Positions 14,218 to 22,639 of a stretch of DNA of 61,572 nt are shown piece by piece. Source of the stretch: CAIPVR01 sp049316905. Lineage in GTDB: Bacteria; Actinomycetota; Acidimicrobiia; Acidimicrobiales; Microtrichaceae. How positions within the stretch are numbered: position 1 is the first letter of the stretch; each line of letters begins with the position of its first letter. Below the pieces are notes generated by a model, which saw only the letters and a program-made list of their open reading frames with translations, ran no database searches and had not been told where the DNA came from. The DNA lies in the NCBI GenBank assembly GCA_049316905.1, contig JBMOJH010000007.1:1-61572 (forward strand). The letters run 5' to 3'. Made by a program: the position numbers and the translations under genes.

Positions 14218-16314
14218 ATGGCGCAGTTCCCCCTCGACCGCACCCGCAACATCGGCATCATGGCCCACATCGACGCGGGCAAGACCACCACGACCGAGCG
14301 GATCCTCTACTACACCGGCAAGACCTACAAGATCGGTGAGGTCCACGAGGGTGCCGCCACGATGGACTGGATGGCCCAGGAGCAGGAGCGGGGCATCACC
14401 ATCACCTCCGCCGCCACCACCTGTCACTGGACCGACACGGTCGACGGGGTGGACCACCGCATCCAGATCATCGACACGCCCGGCCACGTGGACTTCACCG
14501 TGGAGGTGGAGCGCTCGCTGCGCGTGCTCGACGGCGCGGTCGCGGTGTTCGACGGCGTGGCCGGCGTGGAGCCGCAGACCGAGACGGTGTGGCGCCAGGC
14601 CAACAAGTACAACGTCCCGCGCATGTGCTTCGTCAACAAGATGGACCGCATGGGCGCCGACTTCTTCGCGGCGCTCGACTCCATCAAGGACCGCCTCGAG
14701 GCGAAGGTCGCGGTGCTGCAGCTGCCGATCGGCGCCGAGGCCAACTACGAGGGCGTCGTCGACCTGGTCACGATGAAGGCCTGGGTGTGGTCGGGTGAGG
14801 AGCTCGGCGCCTCCTGGGACGTGGTCGACATCCCCGCCCACCTGCAGGACCAGGCCGACGAGTACCGAGAGGCCCTCATCGACGTCCTGGCCGAGAGCAA
14901 CGACGAGCTCATGGAGAAGTTCCTCGAGGGTGAGGACCTCCCGCCCGAGCTGATCCGTGCCGCCATCCGCGAGGCGACCATCCACCACGGCGTGGTGCCC
15001 GTCCTCAACGGGACCGCCTTCAAGAACAAGGGCGTGCAGCCGCTGCTCGACGCGGTCTGCTGGTACATGCCGTCGCCGCTCGACCTGCCGCCGGTGGAGG
15101 GCGTCGACAAGAAGGGCGAGCCCACCCAGCGCAAGGCCGACGTGAAGGAGCCGTTCTCGGCCCTCGCGTTCAAGATCATGACCGCCCCCCACGTGGGCAA
15201 GCTCACGTACTTCCGGGTCTACTCCGGCACGCTGGAGAAGGGCGGCACGGTCCTCAACACCCGCTCCGGCGACAAGGAGCGCATCGGGCGTCTGCTCGAG
15301 ATGCACGCGAACGACCAGATCGAGCAGGAGGCCGTGTACGCCGGCGACATCGTGGCGGGCATCGGCATGAAGAACACCCGCACCGGCGACACGCTGACCG
15401 ACCCCAGCAACGTGATCGTGCTCGAGTCGCTCGAGTTCCCCGACCCGGTGATCCACGTGGCCGTGGAGCCCAAGACCAAGGCCGACCAGGACAAGATGTC
15501 CAAGGCCCTGTTCGCCCTCTCCGAGGAGGACCCCACCTTCCAGGTGCGCACCGACGAGGAGACCGCCCAGACGATCATCTCGGGCATGGGCGAGCTGCAC
15601 CTCGAGGTGCTCGTCGACCGCATGATGCGGGAGTTCAAGGTGGAGGCCAACGTCGGCAAGCCGCAGGTGGCCTACCGCGAGACCATCACCACGCCGGTCG
15701 ACAGCCACACCTACCTGCACAAGAAGCAGACGGGTGGCACGGGCCAGTACGCCAAGATCGTCCTGAAGCTCGAGCCCTCCGGGCCCGGCGGCGGCTTCGA
15801 GTTCTCCGACCAGATCACCGGCGGCCGCATCCCCAAGGAGTACATCCCCTCGGTGGGTCACGGCATCCAGGAGGCCATGACCACCGGCGTGCTCGCCGGC
15901 TTCCCGATGGTCGACGTGCACGTGAAGCTGCTCGACGGCGACTACCACGACGTGGACTCGTCGGAGATGGCGTTCAAGATCGCCGGCACCATGGGCTTCA
16001 AGGAGGCGGTGCGCAAGGCCGCCCCCGTGCTGCTCGAGCCGATCATGGCGGTCGAGGTGGTCACGCCCGAGGACTACATGGGCGACGTGATCGGCGACCT
16101 CAACTCCCGCCGGGGCAAGGTCGGCAAGATGGAGCAGCGGGGCAACAACCAGATCGTCTCGGCCGAGGTGCCGCTCTCCGAGATGTTCGGCTACTCCACC
16201 GACCTGCGGTCCAAGACCCAGGGTCGCGCCACGTACACGATGCAGTTCCACAGCTACCAGCAGACGCCGCGGAACGTGCAGGAAGAGATCGTCGCCCGCG
16301 TCAACGGGCAGTGA
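14218..16314 (+). CDS. fusA: Elongation factor G
   Basis: EF-G is the GTPase that drives ribosomal translocation and, with RRF, ribosome recycling. The 698-residue product shows G1 AHIDAGKTT, the switch segment RGITITSAA, G3 DTPGHVDF and G4 NKMD, and the C-terminal domains IV-V with YSTDLRSKTQGRATYTM. Codons are strongly C-ending, in contrast to the adjacent tuf. ATG 14218 is preceded by only a weak GACGAG. Confidence 0.98.
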   Translation: MAQFPLDRTRNIGIMAHIDAGKTTTTERILYYTGKTYKIGEVHEGAATMDWMAQEQERGITITSAATTCHWTDTVDGVDHRIQIIDTPGHVDFTVEVERSLRVLDGAVAVFDGVAGVEPQTETVWRQANKYNVPRMCFVNKMDRMGADFFAALDSIKDRLEAKVAVLQLPIGAEANYEGVVDLVTMKAWVWSGEELGASWDVVDIPAHLQDQADEYREALIDVLAESNDELMEKFLEGEDLPPELIRAAIREATIHHGVVPVLNGTAFKNKGVQPLLDAVCWYMPSPLDLPPVEGVDKKGEPTQRKADVKEPFSALAFKIMTAPHVGKLTYFRVYSGTLEKGGTVLNTRSGDKERIGRLLEMHANDQIEQEAVYAGDIVAGIGMKNTRTGDTLTDPSNVIVLESLEFPDPVIHVAVEPKTKADQDKMSKALFALSEEDPTFQVRTDEETAQTIISGMGELHLEVLVDRMMREFKVEANVGKPQVAYRETITTPVDSHTYLHKKQTGGTGQYAKIVLKLEPSGPGGGFEFSDQITGGRIPKEYIPSVGHGIQEAMTTGVLAGFPMVDVHVKLLDGDYHDVDSSEMAFKIAGTMGFKEAVRKAAPVLLEPIMAVEVVTPEDYMGDVIGDLNSRRGKVGKMEQRGNNQIVSAEVPLSEMFGYSTDLRSKTQGRATYTMQFHSYQQTPRNVQEEIVARVNGQ

Positions 16315-16357
16315 CGGGCCCAGCGGCCCACCCCTGAGCTACCAACACCAACACGAC

Positions 16358-16374
16358 TCCCCGGCACCCGGGGA
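16358..16374 (+). other. Short hairpin upstream of tuf
   Basis: TCCCCGG/CCGGGGA with a 3-base loop lies in the 84-base fusA-tuf gap, 24 bases before the tuf start. It could attenuate or protect the tuf message. Confidence 0.35.
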
Positions 16375-16398
16375 ACCACACGAAAGGCAGCGCCTCCC

Positions 16399-17586
16399 AT
16401 GGCCAAGGAGAAGTTCGAGCGGACGAAGCCCCATGTGAATGTGGGGACGATGGGTCATATCGATCATGGGAAGACGACGTTGACGGCGGCGATCACGAAG
16501 ACGTTGGCGGATCGTGTGCCGGGGAACTCGTTCACGGAGTTCGAGAACATCGACAAGGCTCCGGAGGAGCGGGAGCGTGGGATCACGATCAATGTGTCGC
16601 ATGTGGAGTATGAGACGGCGAACCGTCACTATGCGCATGTCGACATGCCGGGTCACGCGGATTACATCAAGAACATGATCACGGGTGCGGCTCAGGTGGA
16701 TGGGGCGATCCTGGTGGTGGCTGCGACGGATGGTCCGATGCCGCAGACGCGTGAGCATGTGGTGTTGGCTCGTCAGGTGGGTGTGCCGGCGATCGTGGTG
16801 GCGTTGAACAAGGTCGACATGGTCGACGATGAGGAACTCCTGGAACTGGTGGAGATGGAGGTCCGGGAGCTGCTGTCGGAGTACGAGTTCGATGGTGATG
16901 ACTGTCCGGTGATTCCGGTGTCGGCGTTGAAGGCCCTGGAGGGTGATTCGGCGGCGCAGGATCAGGTGATGGCGTTGATGGAGGCGGTGGATTCGTATGT
17001 GCCGGAGCCGGAGCGTGATCTGGACAAGCCGTTCCTGATGCCGATCGAGGATGTGTTCACGATCACGGGTCGTGGGACGGTGGTGACCGGGAAGGTGGAG
17101 CAGGGGGTGATCCACACCGGTGATGAGATCGAGATCGTGGGCCTGAAGGCGACGCAGAAGACGACGTGTACGGGTGTGGAGATGTTCCGGAAGCTGCTCG
17201 ATGAGGGGCAGGCGGGGGACAACATCGGTGCACTTCTGCGGGGTATCGACAAGGAGGACGTGCAGCGTGGGCAGGTGCTCGCGAAGCCGGGGTCGATCAC
17301 GCCGCACACGAATTTCGAGGCGAACGTGTACGTGTTGACGAAGGAGGAGGGTGGTCGTCACAAGCCGTTCTTCTCGAACTATCGGCCGCAGTTCTATTTC
17401 CGGACGACGGATGTGACGGGGTCGGTGTCGTTGCCGGATGGCACCGAGATGTGCATGCCGGGTGACAACACGGAGATGACGGTGGAGCTGATCGCTCCGA
17501 TCGCGATGGATGAGGGGTTGCGGTTCGCGATCCGTGAGGGTGGTCGTACGGTGGGCGCGGGTCGCGTCACCAAGATCCTCAAGTGA
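16399..17586 (+). CDS. tuf: Elongation factor Tu, complete copy
   Basis: This is the full 395-residue EF-Tu. It has G1 GHIDHGKTT, DMPGHADY, NKVD and the conserved GITINVSHVEYET effector region. Its last 551 bases equal the partial tuf at the window start. Thr is almost always ACG, His and Asp often CAT and GAT, Leu often TTG, and Gly GGG/GGT. fusA, rpsG and rpoC instead prefer ACC, CAC, GAC, CTC/CTG and GGC. ATG 16399 has GAAAGGCAG upstream. A strong terminator follows, so it closes the str operon. Confidence 0.98.
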   Translation: MAKEKFERTKPHVNVGTMGHIDHGKTTLTAAITKTLADRVPGNSFTEFENIDKAPEERERGITINVSHVEYETANRHYAHVDMPGHADYIKNMITGAAQVDGAILVVAATDGPMPQTREHVVLARQVGVPAIVVALNKVDMVDDEELLELVEMEVRELLSEYEFDGDDCPVIPVSALKALEGDSAAQDQVMALMEAVDSYVPEPERDLDKPFLMPIEDVFTITGRGTVVTGKVEQGVIHTGDEIEIVGLKATQKTTCTGVEMFRKLLDEGQAGDNIGALLRGIDKEDVQRGQVLAKPGSITPHTNFEANVYVLTKEEGGRHKPFFSNYRPQFYFRTTDVTGSVSLPDGTEMCMPGDNTEMTVELIAPIAMDEGLRFAIREGGRTVGAGRVTKILK

Positions 17587-17617
17587 GTCGGCCCCGCTGA
17601 ACGGCGGGCCACTCCTC

Positions 17618-17647
17618 GCAACGGGCGCCCCTCGGGGCGCTCGTTGC
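17618..17647 (+). terminator. tuf terminator hairpin
   Basis: Arms GCAACGGGCGCCC (17618-17630) and GGGCGCTCGTTGC (17635-17647) pair over 13 bp with one G-T pair and a 4-base loop. The hairpin lies 32 bases after the tuf stop. It ends in CGTTGCGCG rather than a T-run. Confidence 0.7.
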
Positions 17648-17707
17648 GCGTCCGGGTAGGGACGGTCGCGACAGTCGCTACCCTGCCCCGGTGGACCGGG
17701 GCGCGGA

Positions 17708-18895
17708 ATGCTGATCCTGTTGTCGCTCGCCGTGGTGGTGCTGGTGGCCTGGGCCGGCGGCCGTGTCGCGGTCCGCCTGGGTCAGCCCCAGGTGGTCGGC
17801 GAGCTGGTCGCGGGGCTGGCACTCGGACCGAGCCTCTTGGGCGCCGTGGCCCCGGGCGTGTCCCGCACCCTGTTCACCGGCCCCGTGGTCTCGGACCTGC
17901 AGGCGGTGGCCGAGGTCGGCCTGGTGCTGTTCATGTTCCTGGTCGGTCTCGAGTTCGACACCGGTGAGCTGCGGGGTCAGGGCCGCCGCGCGGCGGTGAT
18001 CAGCCTCTCGTCCGTCGCGGTGCCCTTCGCGGTGGGCGTCGCCATCGCCCCGTGGTTCCACCGCACCACCGGTGACCCGTCGGACCTCGCCGCCTTCACG
18101 ATCTTCATCGGGGCGGCGATGTCGATCACCGCGTTCCCGGTGCTGGTCCGCATCCTCCAGGACCTCGGACTCGCCGGCGGCCGACTCGGCACGCTCGTGG
18201 TGGCGTGCGCAGCGATCGACGACGTGGTCGCATGGATCCTTCTCACCGTCGCCGTCGCCGTCGCCCGGGCCGACGGCGCCACGGAGGTGGTCCGCACCGT
18301 GGTGCTGGCCGCAGCGTTCGCCGGGGTGCTCGTCGCGGTCGTGCGACCGGTGCTCGCCCGTGTCGGTCGGATCGCGCTGGCCCCCGCCGTGGCGGGGGCG
18401 TTCCTCGCCGCCTGGATCACCGACGAGATCGGGGTGAGCGTGATCCTCGGCGCGTTCCTGGCCGGCGTCGCCGTGCCCCGGGGTGACGCGGCGCAGCGCC
18501 TCGACCGGTTGCTGGCGCCGGTGACCCGCTCGGTGCTGCTCCCCGTGTTCTTCGTGGTCGTGGGTCTGTCGACCGAGGTCGGGCGCCTCGACGAGCCGGT
18601 GCTCTGGATCGTCGCGTTGGCCGTGCTGGTGGCGGCCAGCGTGGGGAAGTTCGGTGGTGCCGCCGTGGCGGCGCGCGCCACCGGCGAGCGGTGGCCCGAC
18701 GCGCTCTCGGTCGGGGCCCTGATGAACGCCCGGGGCCTCACCGAGGTGGTGATCCTGACCATCGGACGGGAACTGGGCGTGCTCGGGCCGTCGGCCTTCA
18801 CGATCATGGTCCTGATGGCGATCATCACGACCGTCGCCTCCGGCCCGTTGGTCCGGCGCTTCCGTCGGGGGGCCGACCGGCTTCCCGCGGGCTGA
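17708..18895 (+). CDS. CPA2-family monovalent cation/proton antiporter
   Basis: This is a membrane antiporter of the KefB/NapA type (Na+/H+ exchanger domain). The 395 residues form about 12 hydrophobic helices. The N-terminal GQPQVVGELVAGLALGPSLLG motif and the paired acidic residues D171-D172 in AAIDDVVAW are typical of electrogenic CPA2 proteins. It ends after the transport domain, so the cytosolic TrkA-N/RCK regulatory domain of KefB is absent. The start ATG 17708 has GGGGCGCGG upstream and a -10-like TACCCT at 17679-17684. It separates tuf from rpsJ, an unusual place. The transported ion cannot be decided from sequence alone. Confidence 0.85.
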   Translation: MLILLSLAVVVLVAWAGGRVAVRLGQPQVVGELVAGLALGPSLLGAVAPGVSRTLFTGPVVSDLQAVAEVGLVLFMFLVGLEFDTGELRGQGRRAAVISLSSVAVPFAVGVAIAPWFHRTTGDPSDLAAFTIFIGAAMSITAFPVLVRILQDLGLAGGRLGTLVVACAAIDDVVAWILLTVAVAVARADGATEVVRTVVLAAAFAGVLVAVVRPVLARVGRIALAPAVAGAFLAAWITDEIGVSVILGAFLAGVAVPRGDAAQRLDRLLAPVTRSVLLPVFFVVVGLSTEVGRLDEPVLWIVALAVLVAASVGKFGGAAVAARATGERWPDALSVGALMNARGLTEVVILTIGRELGVLGPSAFTIMVLMAIITTVASGPLVRRFRRGADRLPAG

Positions 18896-18896
18896 A

Positions 18897-18936
18897 CCTG
18901 TGCCACCCGGGGTGACCCTGTGCCACCCGGGGTGGC
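18897..18936 (+). repeat. 20-bp tandem repeat before rpsJ
   Basis: CCTGTGCCACCCGGGGTGAC (18897-18916) is followed directly by a copy with one change (18917-18936). It starts two bases after the antiporter stop and ends 20 bases before the rpsJ -10 box. Confidence 0.9.
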
Positions 18937-18956
18937 CCCGGCGTGTCGCCGCCCGC

Positions 18957-18962
18957 TACGAT
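18957..18962 (+). promoter_or_regulatory. Candidate -10 box for rpsJ
   Basis: GCTACGAT carries the TAnnnT hexamer (18957-18962) in the same GCTAC context seen before rplC, rplJ, secY and groES. No convincing -35 is seen 16-19 bases upstream. The leader would be about 80 bases. Confidence 0.4.
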
Positions 18963-19049
18963 CGTCAGCCGTGCCCGGACACCCGGGCCCGTTCCTTGAC
19001 AGTCGATGACGAGGTCCCGCCCGGGCCCTCCAACGGAGAGAGCAGCAGC

Positions 19050-19370
19050 ATGGCCGCCGACCAGAAGATCCGGATCCGCCTGAAGGCCTACGACCACGAG
19101 GTCATCGACCAGTCGACGAAGAAGATCGTGGAGACGGTCACCCGCACCCAGGCCGCCGTCCGTGGCCCGGTGCCCCTCCCGACCGAGAAGCACCGCTTCA
19201 CCGTCATCCGCTCGCCGCACAAGGACAAGGATTCGCGCGAGCACTTCGAGATGCGGATCCACAAGCGCCTGATCGACATCATCGATCCCACCCCCAAGAC
19301 CGTCGACTCCCTGCAGCGGCTCGACCTCCCGGCCGGCGTGGACATCGAGATCAAGATCCAGAACGCCTGA
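19050..19370 (+). CDS. rpsJ: 30S ribosomal protein S10
   Basis: S10 is a 30S head protein that also forms NusB-S10 antitermination complexes. The 106-residue product, MAADQKIRIRLKAYDHEVID..., has the conserved RSPHKDKDSREHFEMRIHKR loop. ATG 19050 is fixed by GGAGAG nine bases upstream. It normally heads an unbroken S10 operon. Here rplC lies 2.6 kb downstream behind two non-ribosomal genes. Confidence 0.97.
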   Translation: MAADQKIRIRLKAYDHEVIDQSTKKIVETVTRTQAAVRGPVPLPTEKHRFTVIRSPHKDKDSREHFEMRIHKRLIDIIDPTPKTVDSLQRLDLPAGVDIEIKIQNA

Positions 19371-19389
19371 CCCGACCGCCACCGCCGAC

Positions 19390-20310
19390 GTGGCCGAGCC
19401 GGAACCCCTGGACGACCGGGACCTGTGTCCCGGTTGTTCCGCGCCCGGGGCCGGCTCGCTGTTGGACCTGCCCTTCGACGGCCCGCCGGTGGCCGGCTAC
19501 CTCGACCGCTTCTACGCCGGTGGCCTCGGCGGGTGGCTGCCGCCCGGCTCCCGCTTCGATCTCCGGCGCTGTGTGCGGTGCGCCCTGGTGTACCAGCGGT
19601 ACGCGCCGGGCCCGGCGCTGCTCGACCACCTCTACGGTCGGGCCGCCGTGGCCGTCCCGGCGGAGGTGGCGGCCCGGCGGGGCCTCGACACCCGCCTCGC
19701 GTACGCCGGTCAGATCGCGACAGCGCTGCGCTGGCTGGGCACCGCGCCGGCGGCCACCCCCGTCCTCGACTTCGGCGCCGGGGTCGGGCTGTGGTTGGAC
19801 ATGGCGGCCGCGCTGGGGTGCCCGGCGACGGGGTGCGAGCTCGACGCGGACCTGCGGGACCGGATCGCCGCCCTCGGCCATCCGGCCGTGGCACTCGACG
19901 ACCTGCCCGATGCGGCGTTCGCGTTCGTCAACGCGGAGCAGGTGCTCGAGCATCTCGTGCACCCGGCCGAGGTCCTCGCCCGTCTGGCCCGGGCCGTGCG
20001 ACCCGGCGGCCTGGTCCGTCTGGCGGTGCCCGACGGGACGGGCGTGGCGGCGCGGCTCGACCGGATCCGATGGGACGTCCCGAAGGACCACCCGGACTCA
20101 CCGAACCCCGTCGCGCCGCTCGAGCACCTCAACTGCTTCGACGGCCCGGCACTGGATGAGATCGGCCGGCGCGCCGGTCTGCGGCCGGTGGTCCCGCCGG
20201 TCCGGGCCGTGCTGTGGCGGGGCGGCCGACCCCGGGAGGTGGCCGATGCCGTGCGGGCCCGCCTGCGCCCGGGTCGGGGCCTCAGGTGGTTCGTCCGGCC
20301 CGTTCGCTGA
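19390..20310 (+). CDS. Class I SAM-dependent methyltransferase with zinc-ribbon-like N-terminus
   Basis: The 306-residue product has motif I LDFGAGVG (residues 126-133) and a later EQVLEHLVHPAEVL helix, typical of Methyltransf_23/UbiE-like enzymes that use S-adenosylmethionine. Two CxxC pairs in the N-terminus (C13/C16 and C61/C64) suggest a bound zinc. The substrate cannot be inferred. It starts at GTG 19390, 19 bases after rpsJ, so it is probably read from the rpsJ promoter. A link to ribosome or rRNA modification is only suggested by position. Confidence 0.75.
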   Translation: MAEPEPLDDRDLCPGCSAPGAGSLLDLPFDGPPVAGYLDRFYAGGLGGWLPPGSRFDLRRCVRCALVYQRYAPGPALLDHLYGRAAVAVPAEVAARRGLDTRLAYAGQIATALRWLGTAPAATPVLDFGAGVGLWLDMAAALGCPATGCELDADLRDRIAALGHPAVALDDLPDAAFAFVNAEQVLEHLVHPAEVLARLARAVRPGGLVRLAVPDGTGVAARLDRIRWDVPKDHPDSPNPVAPLEHLNCFDGPALDEIGRRAGLRPVVPPVRAVLWRGGRPREVADAVRARLRPGRGLRWFVRPVR

Positions 20311-20351
20311 ATTTTGTTCGGTCCGGGCCCGGGACTGCCGACAGATCAACC

Positions 20352-21668
20352 GTGGGATGGATCGAGGTCCTCGACGGAGTGGACGCCGGTGCGGCGGCAC
20401 GGGCCACCCTGGCCTCCGTCGCGGCCGCTGCGGCCACCGACCCGGCCACCGGACTGCGCACCTGGAGCGGCCTGCGGGCCCGCCTCGAGCGCGGCCGGAC
20501 CGACACCCCCGTCGCCGGTGCCGTGGTGCACGTGGAGGCCCCCGTCGGGCCCGCCGCACCTGATGCCGAGCGGGCGCTCCGTGAGCTGGGGCGCGAGCTG
20601 CGGGCCCGCCTGCCGAGGGGGAGCGAGGTCGCCCGGCTCGACGACCGCGAGTTGCTGGCGGTGGTGCCCGCCGCCGACGCCGCGGGCTGTGATCCGGTCG
20701 AGGAGGTGCGACGGGCGGCCGTGGTGACCGCACCGACGACGGGGATCCCCGCGGCCGCGGTGGCCTGCGCCCCGCTGGTGCCGACCACGGTGGGCGGCCT
20801 CCTGGCCCAGGTCCACCGGGTGCAGGGTGGCCTCCTGCTCGGGGGCCGGCGGGGGGCCGGTCCTGACGCGGGGGAGGGGCAGGGTCCCGACGACGCACCG
20901 CAGGACGACGCGGCCGGGGCGGCCCGGATCGCCGCGGCGCTCGACGCGGGGGAGTTCGACCTCCACTACCAGCCCGTGGTGGGGCGCTCCGGCGAGATGG
21001 TGGCGGTGGAGGCGCTCCTCCGGTGGCGGCGCCCCGGTGGGCTGCTGCTCCCGGGACGGTTCCTGCCCCTGGTGGAGCGGTCCGGCATGGAGGTCGAGGT
21101 GGGGAGCTGGGTGTTGCACCGGGCCCTCGCGGATGCGGCGGACTGGGCGCGGCGGGGCCTCGGCGGCCTGCCCGTGGTGGTCAACGTGACCCCGGGCCAG
21201 CTCGCCTCCGAGCGCCTGGCCGAGGAGGTCGCGGTCGCTCTCGCCCGCTCCGGCGGGCCGGGTCTGGTGGTGGAGGCGCCCCTCCGCGCCGACGAACTGG
21301 ATCTCCGACGGCTGCTGGACCGTCTGGCCGACCTCCGGACCGCCGGTGCCCGCCTGTCGTTGGACCGGGTCGACCGGGGAGCGGTCTCGGCGGGCCTCCT
21401 GCCGGTCCTGCCGCTGGTGGACACCGTGAAGCTGGACCGTTCCGTGGTGGCCGACCTGGCCGGCCACGGCCGTGCCACCGCTGCGGCGCTGCGGATCCTG
21501 GCCGAGCGGTCGGGCACCCATCTCGGGGCCACCGGCGTGGAGACCGACGCGGAGCTCGGTGAGCTGCGGGGTCTGGGCGTGGAGGTCCTGCAGGGGTACC
21601 GTTTCTGCCCGCCGGTCGAGGGCGACCGGATCGTGGCCGGGAACCTCGCGTTCCGCCCCGCGGCCTGA
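20352..21668 (+). CDS. Degenerate GGDEF / EAL-domain protein
   Basis: EAL domains hydrolyse or sense cyclic-di-GMP. With GTG 20352 as start the product is 438 residues. The first ~180 residues resemble a diguanylate cyclase that has lost its signature: DPATGLRTWSGLRARL is followed by LDDRE in place of GGDEF. The EAL domain keeps E220-A221-L222 (EALLRW), NVTPGQL, VKLDRS and QGYRFCPP. DDFGTG is replaced by DRVDRG (from D338), and the first Glu of AEGVE is Thr. Phosphodiesterase activity is therefore doubtful, and a c-di-GMP receptor role is possible. An upstream in-frame start at 20214 would overlap the methyltransferase. Confidence 0.75.
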   Translation: MGWIEVLDGVDAGAAARATLASVAAAAATDPATGLRTWSGLRARLERGRTDTPVAGAVVHVEAPVGPAAPDAERALRELGRELRARLPRGSEVARLDDRELLAVVPAADAAGCDPVEEVRRAAVVTAPTTGIPAAAVACAPLVPTTVGGLLAQVHRVQGGLLLGGRRGAGPDAGEGQGPDDAPQDDAAGAARIAAALDAGEFDLHYQPVVGRSGEMVAVEALLRWRRPGGLLLPGRFLPLVERSGMEVEVGSWVLHRALADAADWARRGLGGLPVVVNVTPGQLASERLAEEVAVALARSGGPGLVVEAPLRADELDLRRLLDRLADLRTAGARLSLDRVDRGAVSAGLLPVLPLVDTVKLDRSVVADLAGHGRATAAALRILAERSGTHLGATGVETDAELGELRGLGVEVLQGYRFCPPVEGDRIVAGNLAFRPAA

Positions 21669-21976
21669 GCCCGACCCGCCCCGCGGACCCGTTTGGCGGC
21701 GCCCGTCGCCGCTGCTACAGTCGCACGGTCGCCACGGGCCCCCGGCCCGTGTGACCCGGTCGGTCCCGGTCCCAGGGCTCCTCAACGGAGTCGCCCTGCC
21801 AACCCGGCCCCGGCAGTGTCAATCGACGTCCGTCCAGGCCCGCACGGGAACCGGTCGGCACAACCGAGTCGTCGCTCCGCCGGGCCTGCCCGAGCGGAGC
21901 GTTCGCGTGAGCGGCCCCCGCTCCGCCCCGCCGGGCGGACGAGCCGGACCTCCTCCGCCAAAGGAACCGAGCCACC
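21669..21976 (+). promoter_or_regulatory. Promoter and long leader of the rplC operon
   Basis: This 308-base gap has no gene. TTGGCG (21693-21698), a 17-base spacer and TACAGT (21716-21721) make a promoter. Just downstream a hairpin CACGGGCC/GGCCCGTG (21733-21751) would form at the 5' end of a leader of about 250 bases. Such a leader could mediate ribosomal-protein feedback (L4 does this in E. coli), which is inference here. AAAGGA precedes rplC. Confidence 0.5.
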
Positions 21977-22639
21977 ATGGCGAAGAAAGCAATCGTTGGA
22001 GAGAAGCTGGGCATGACCCAGGTGTGGGACGACGACAACGTCGTCGTGCCCGTCACCGTGCTCGGCGTCAGCCCCGCCCGGGTGGTGCAGCTGCGTACCC
22101 CGGAGCGAGACGGCTACAGCGCGCTGCAGGTCACCTACGGCAGCCGTGACGCCCGCAAGCTCACCAAGCCGCTCGCCGGCCACTACGCGTCGGCCGGTGT
22201 CGATCCCGGGGTGCGGCTCGTGGAGCTGCGTCTCGAGGACATCGGCGAGTACGAGGTGGGCCAGGAGCTCGACGCGGCCACCTTCGACCCGGGTGAGTTC
22301 GTCGACGTCACCGCCATCAGCAAGGGCAAGGGCTTCGCCGGCGTCATGAAGCGCCACGGGTTCGCCGGCCAGGGCGCCTCGCACGGCGCCCACCGCGTGC
22401 ACCGCATGCCGGGCTCGATCGGCCAGTGCGCCACGCCCGCCCGGGTGTTCAAGGGCGTCCGGATGGCCGGTCGCACCGGTGCCAGCCAGGTGACCACGCT
22501 GAACCTGCGGGTCGTGCAGGCCGACCCCGAGGCGGGCGTCCTGCTCGTCCGGGGTGCGGTGCCCGGCCCCCGGGGTGGTCTGGTCCTCGTGCGTGACGCC
22601 GTCAAGGGTCGTTCCGCCGCACAGGAAGGTGCCGCCTGA
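21977..22639 (+). CDS. rplC: 50S ribosomal protein L3
   Basis: L3 is an early assembly protein whose loop reaches toward the peptidyl transferase centre. The 220-residue product has MAKKAIVGEKLGMTQVWDDD and the loop region GFAGQGASHGAHRVHRMPGS. ATG 21977 is preceded by AAAGGAACCG. Its stop shares a base with the rplD start. It begins the main ribosomal-protein run after the interruption. Confidence 0.97.
   Translation: MAKKAIVGEKLGMTQVWDDDNVVVPVTVLGVSPARVVQLRTPERDGYSALQVTYGSRDARKLTKPLAGHYASAGVDPGVRLVELRLEDIGEYEVGQELDAATFDPGEFVDVTAISKGKGFAGVMKRHGFAGQGASHGAHRVHRMPGSIGQCATPARVFKGVRMAGRTGASQVTTLNLRVVQADPEAGVLLVRGAVPGPRGGLVLVRDAVKGRSAAQEGAA

Noticed and set aside
18996..19001. TTGACA as -35 box for rpsJ
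   Set aside because: No TAnnnT is found 16-19 bases downstream. The only plausible -10 lies upstream of it.
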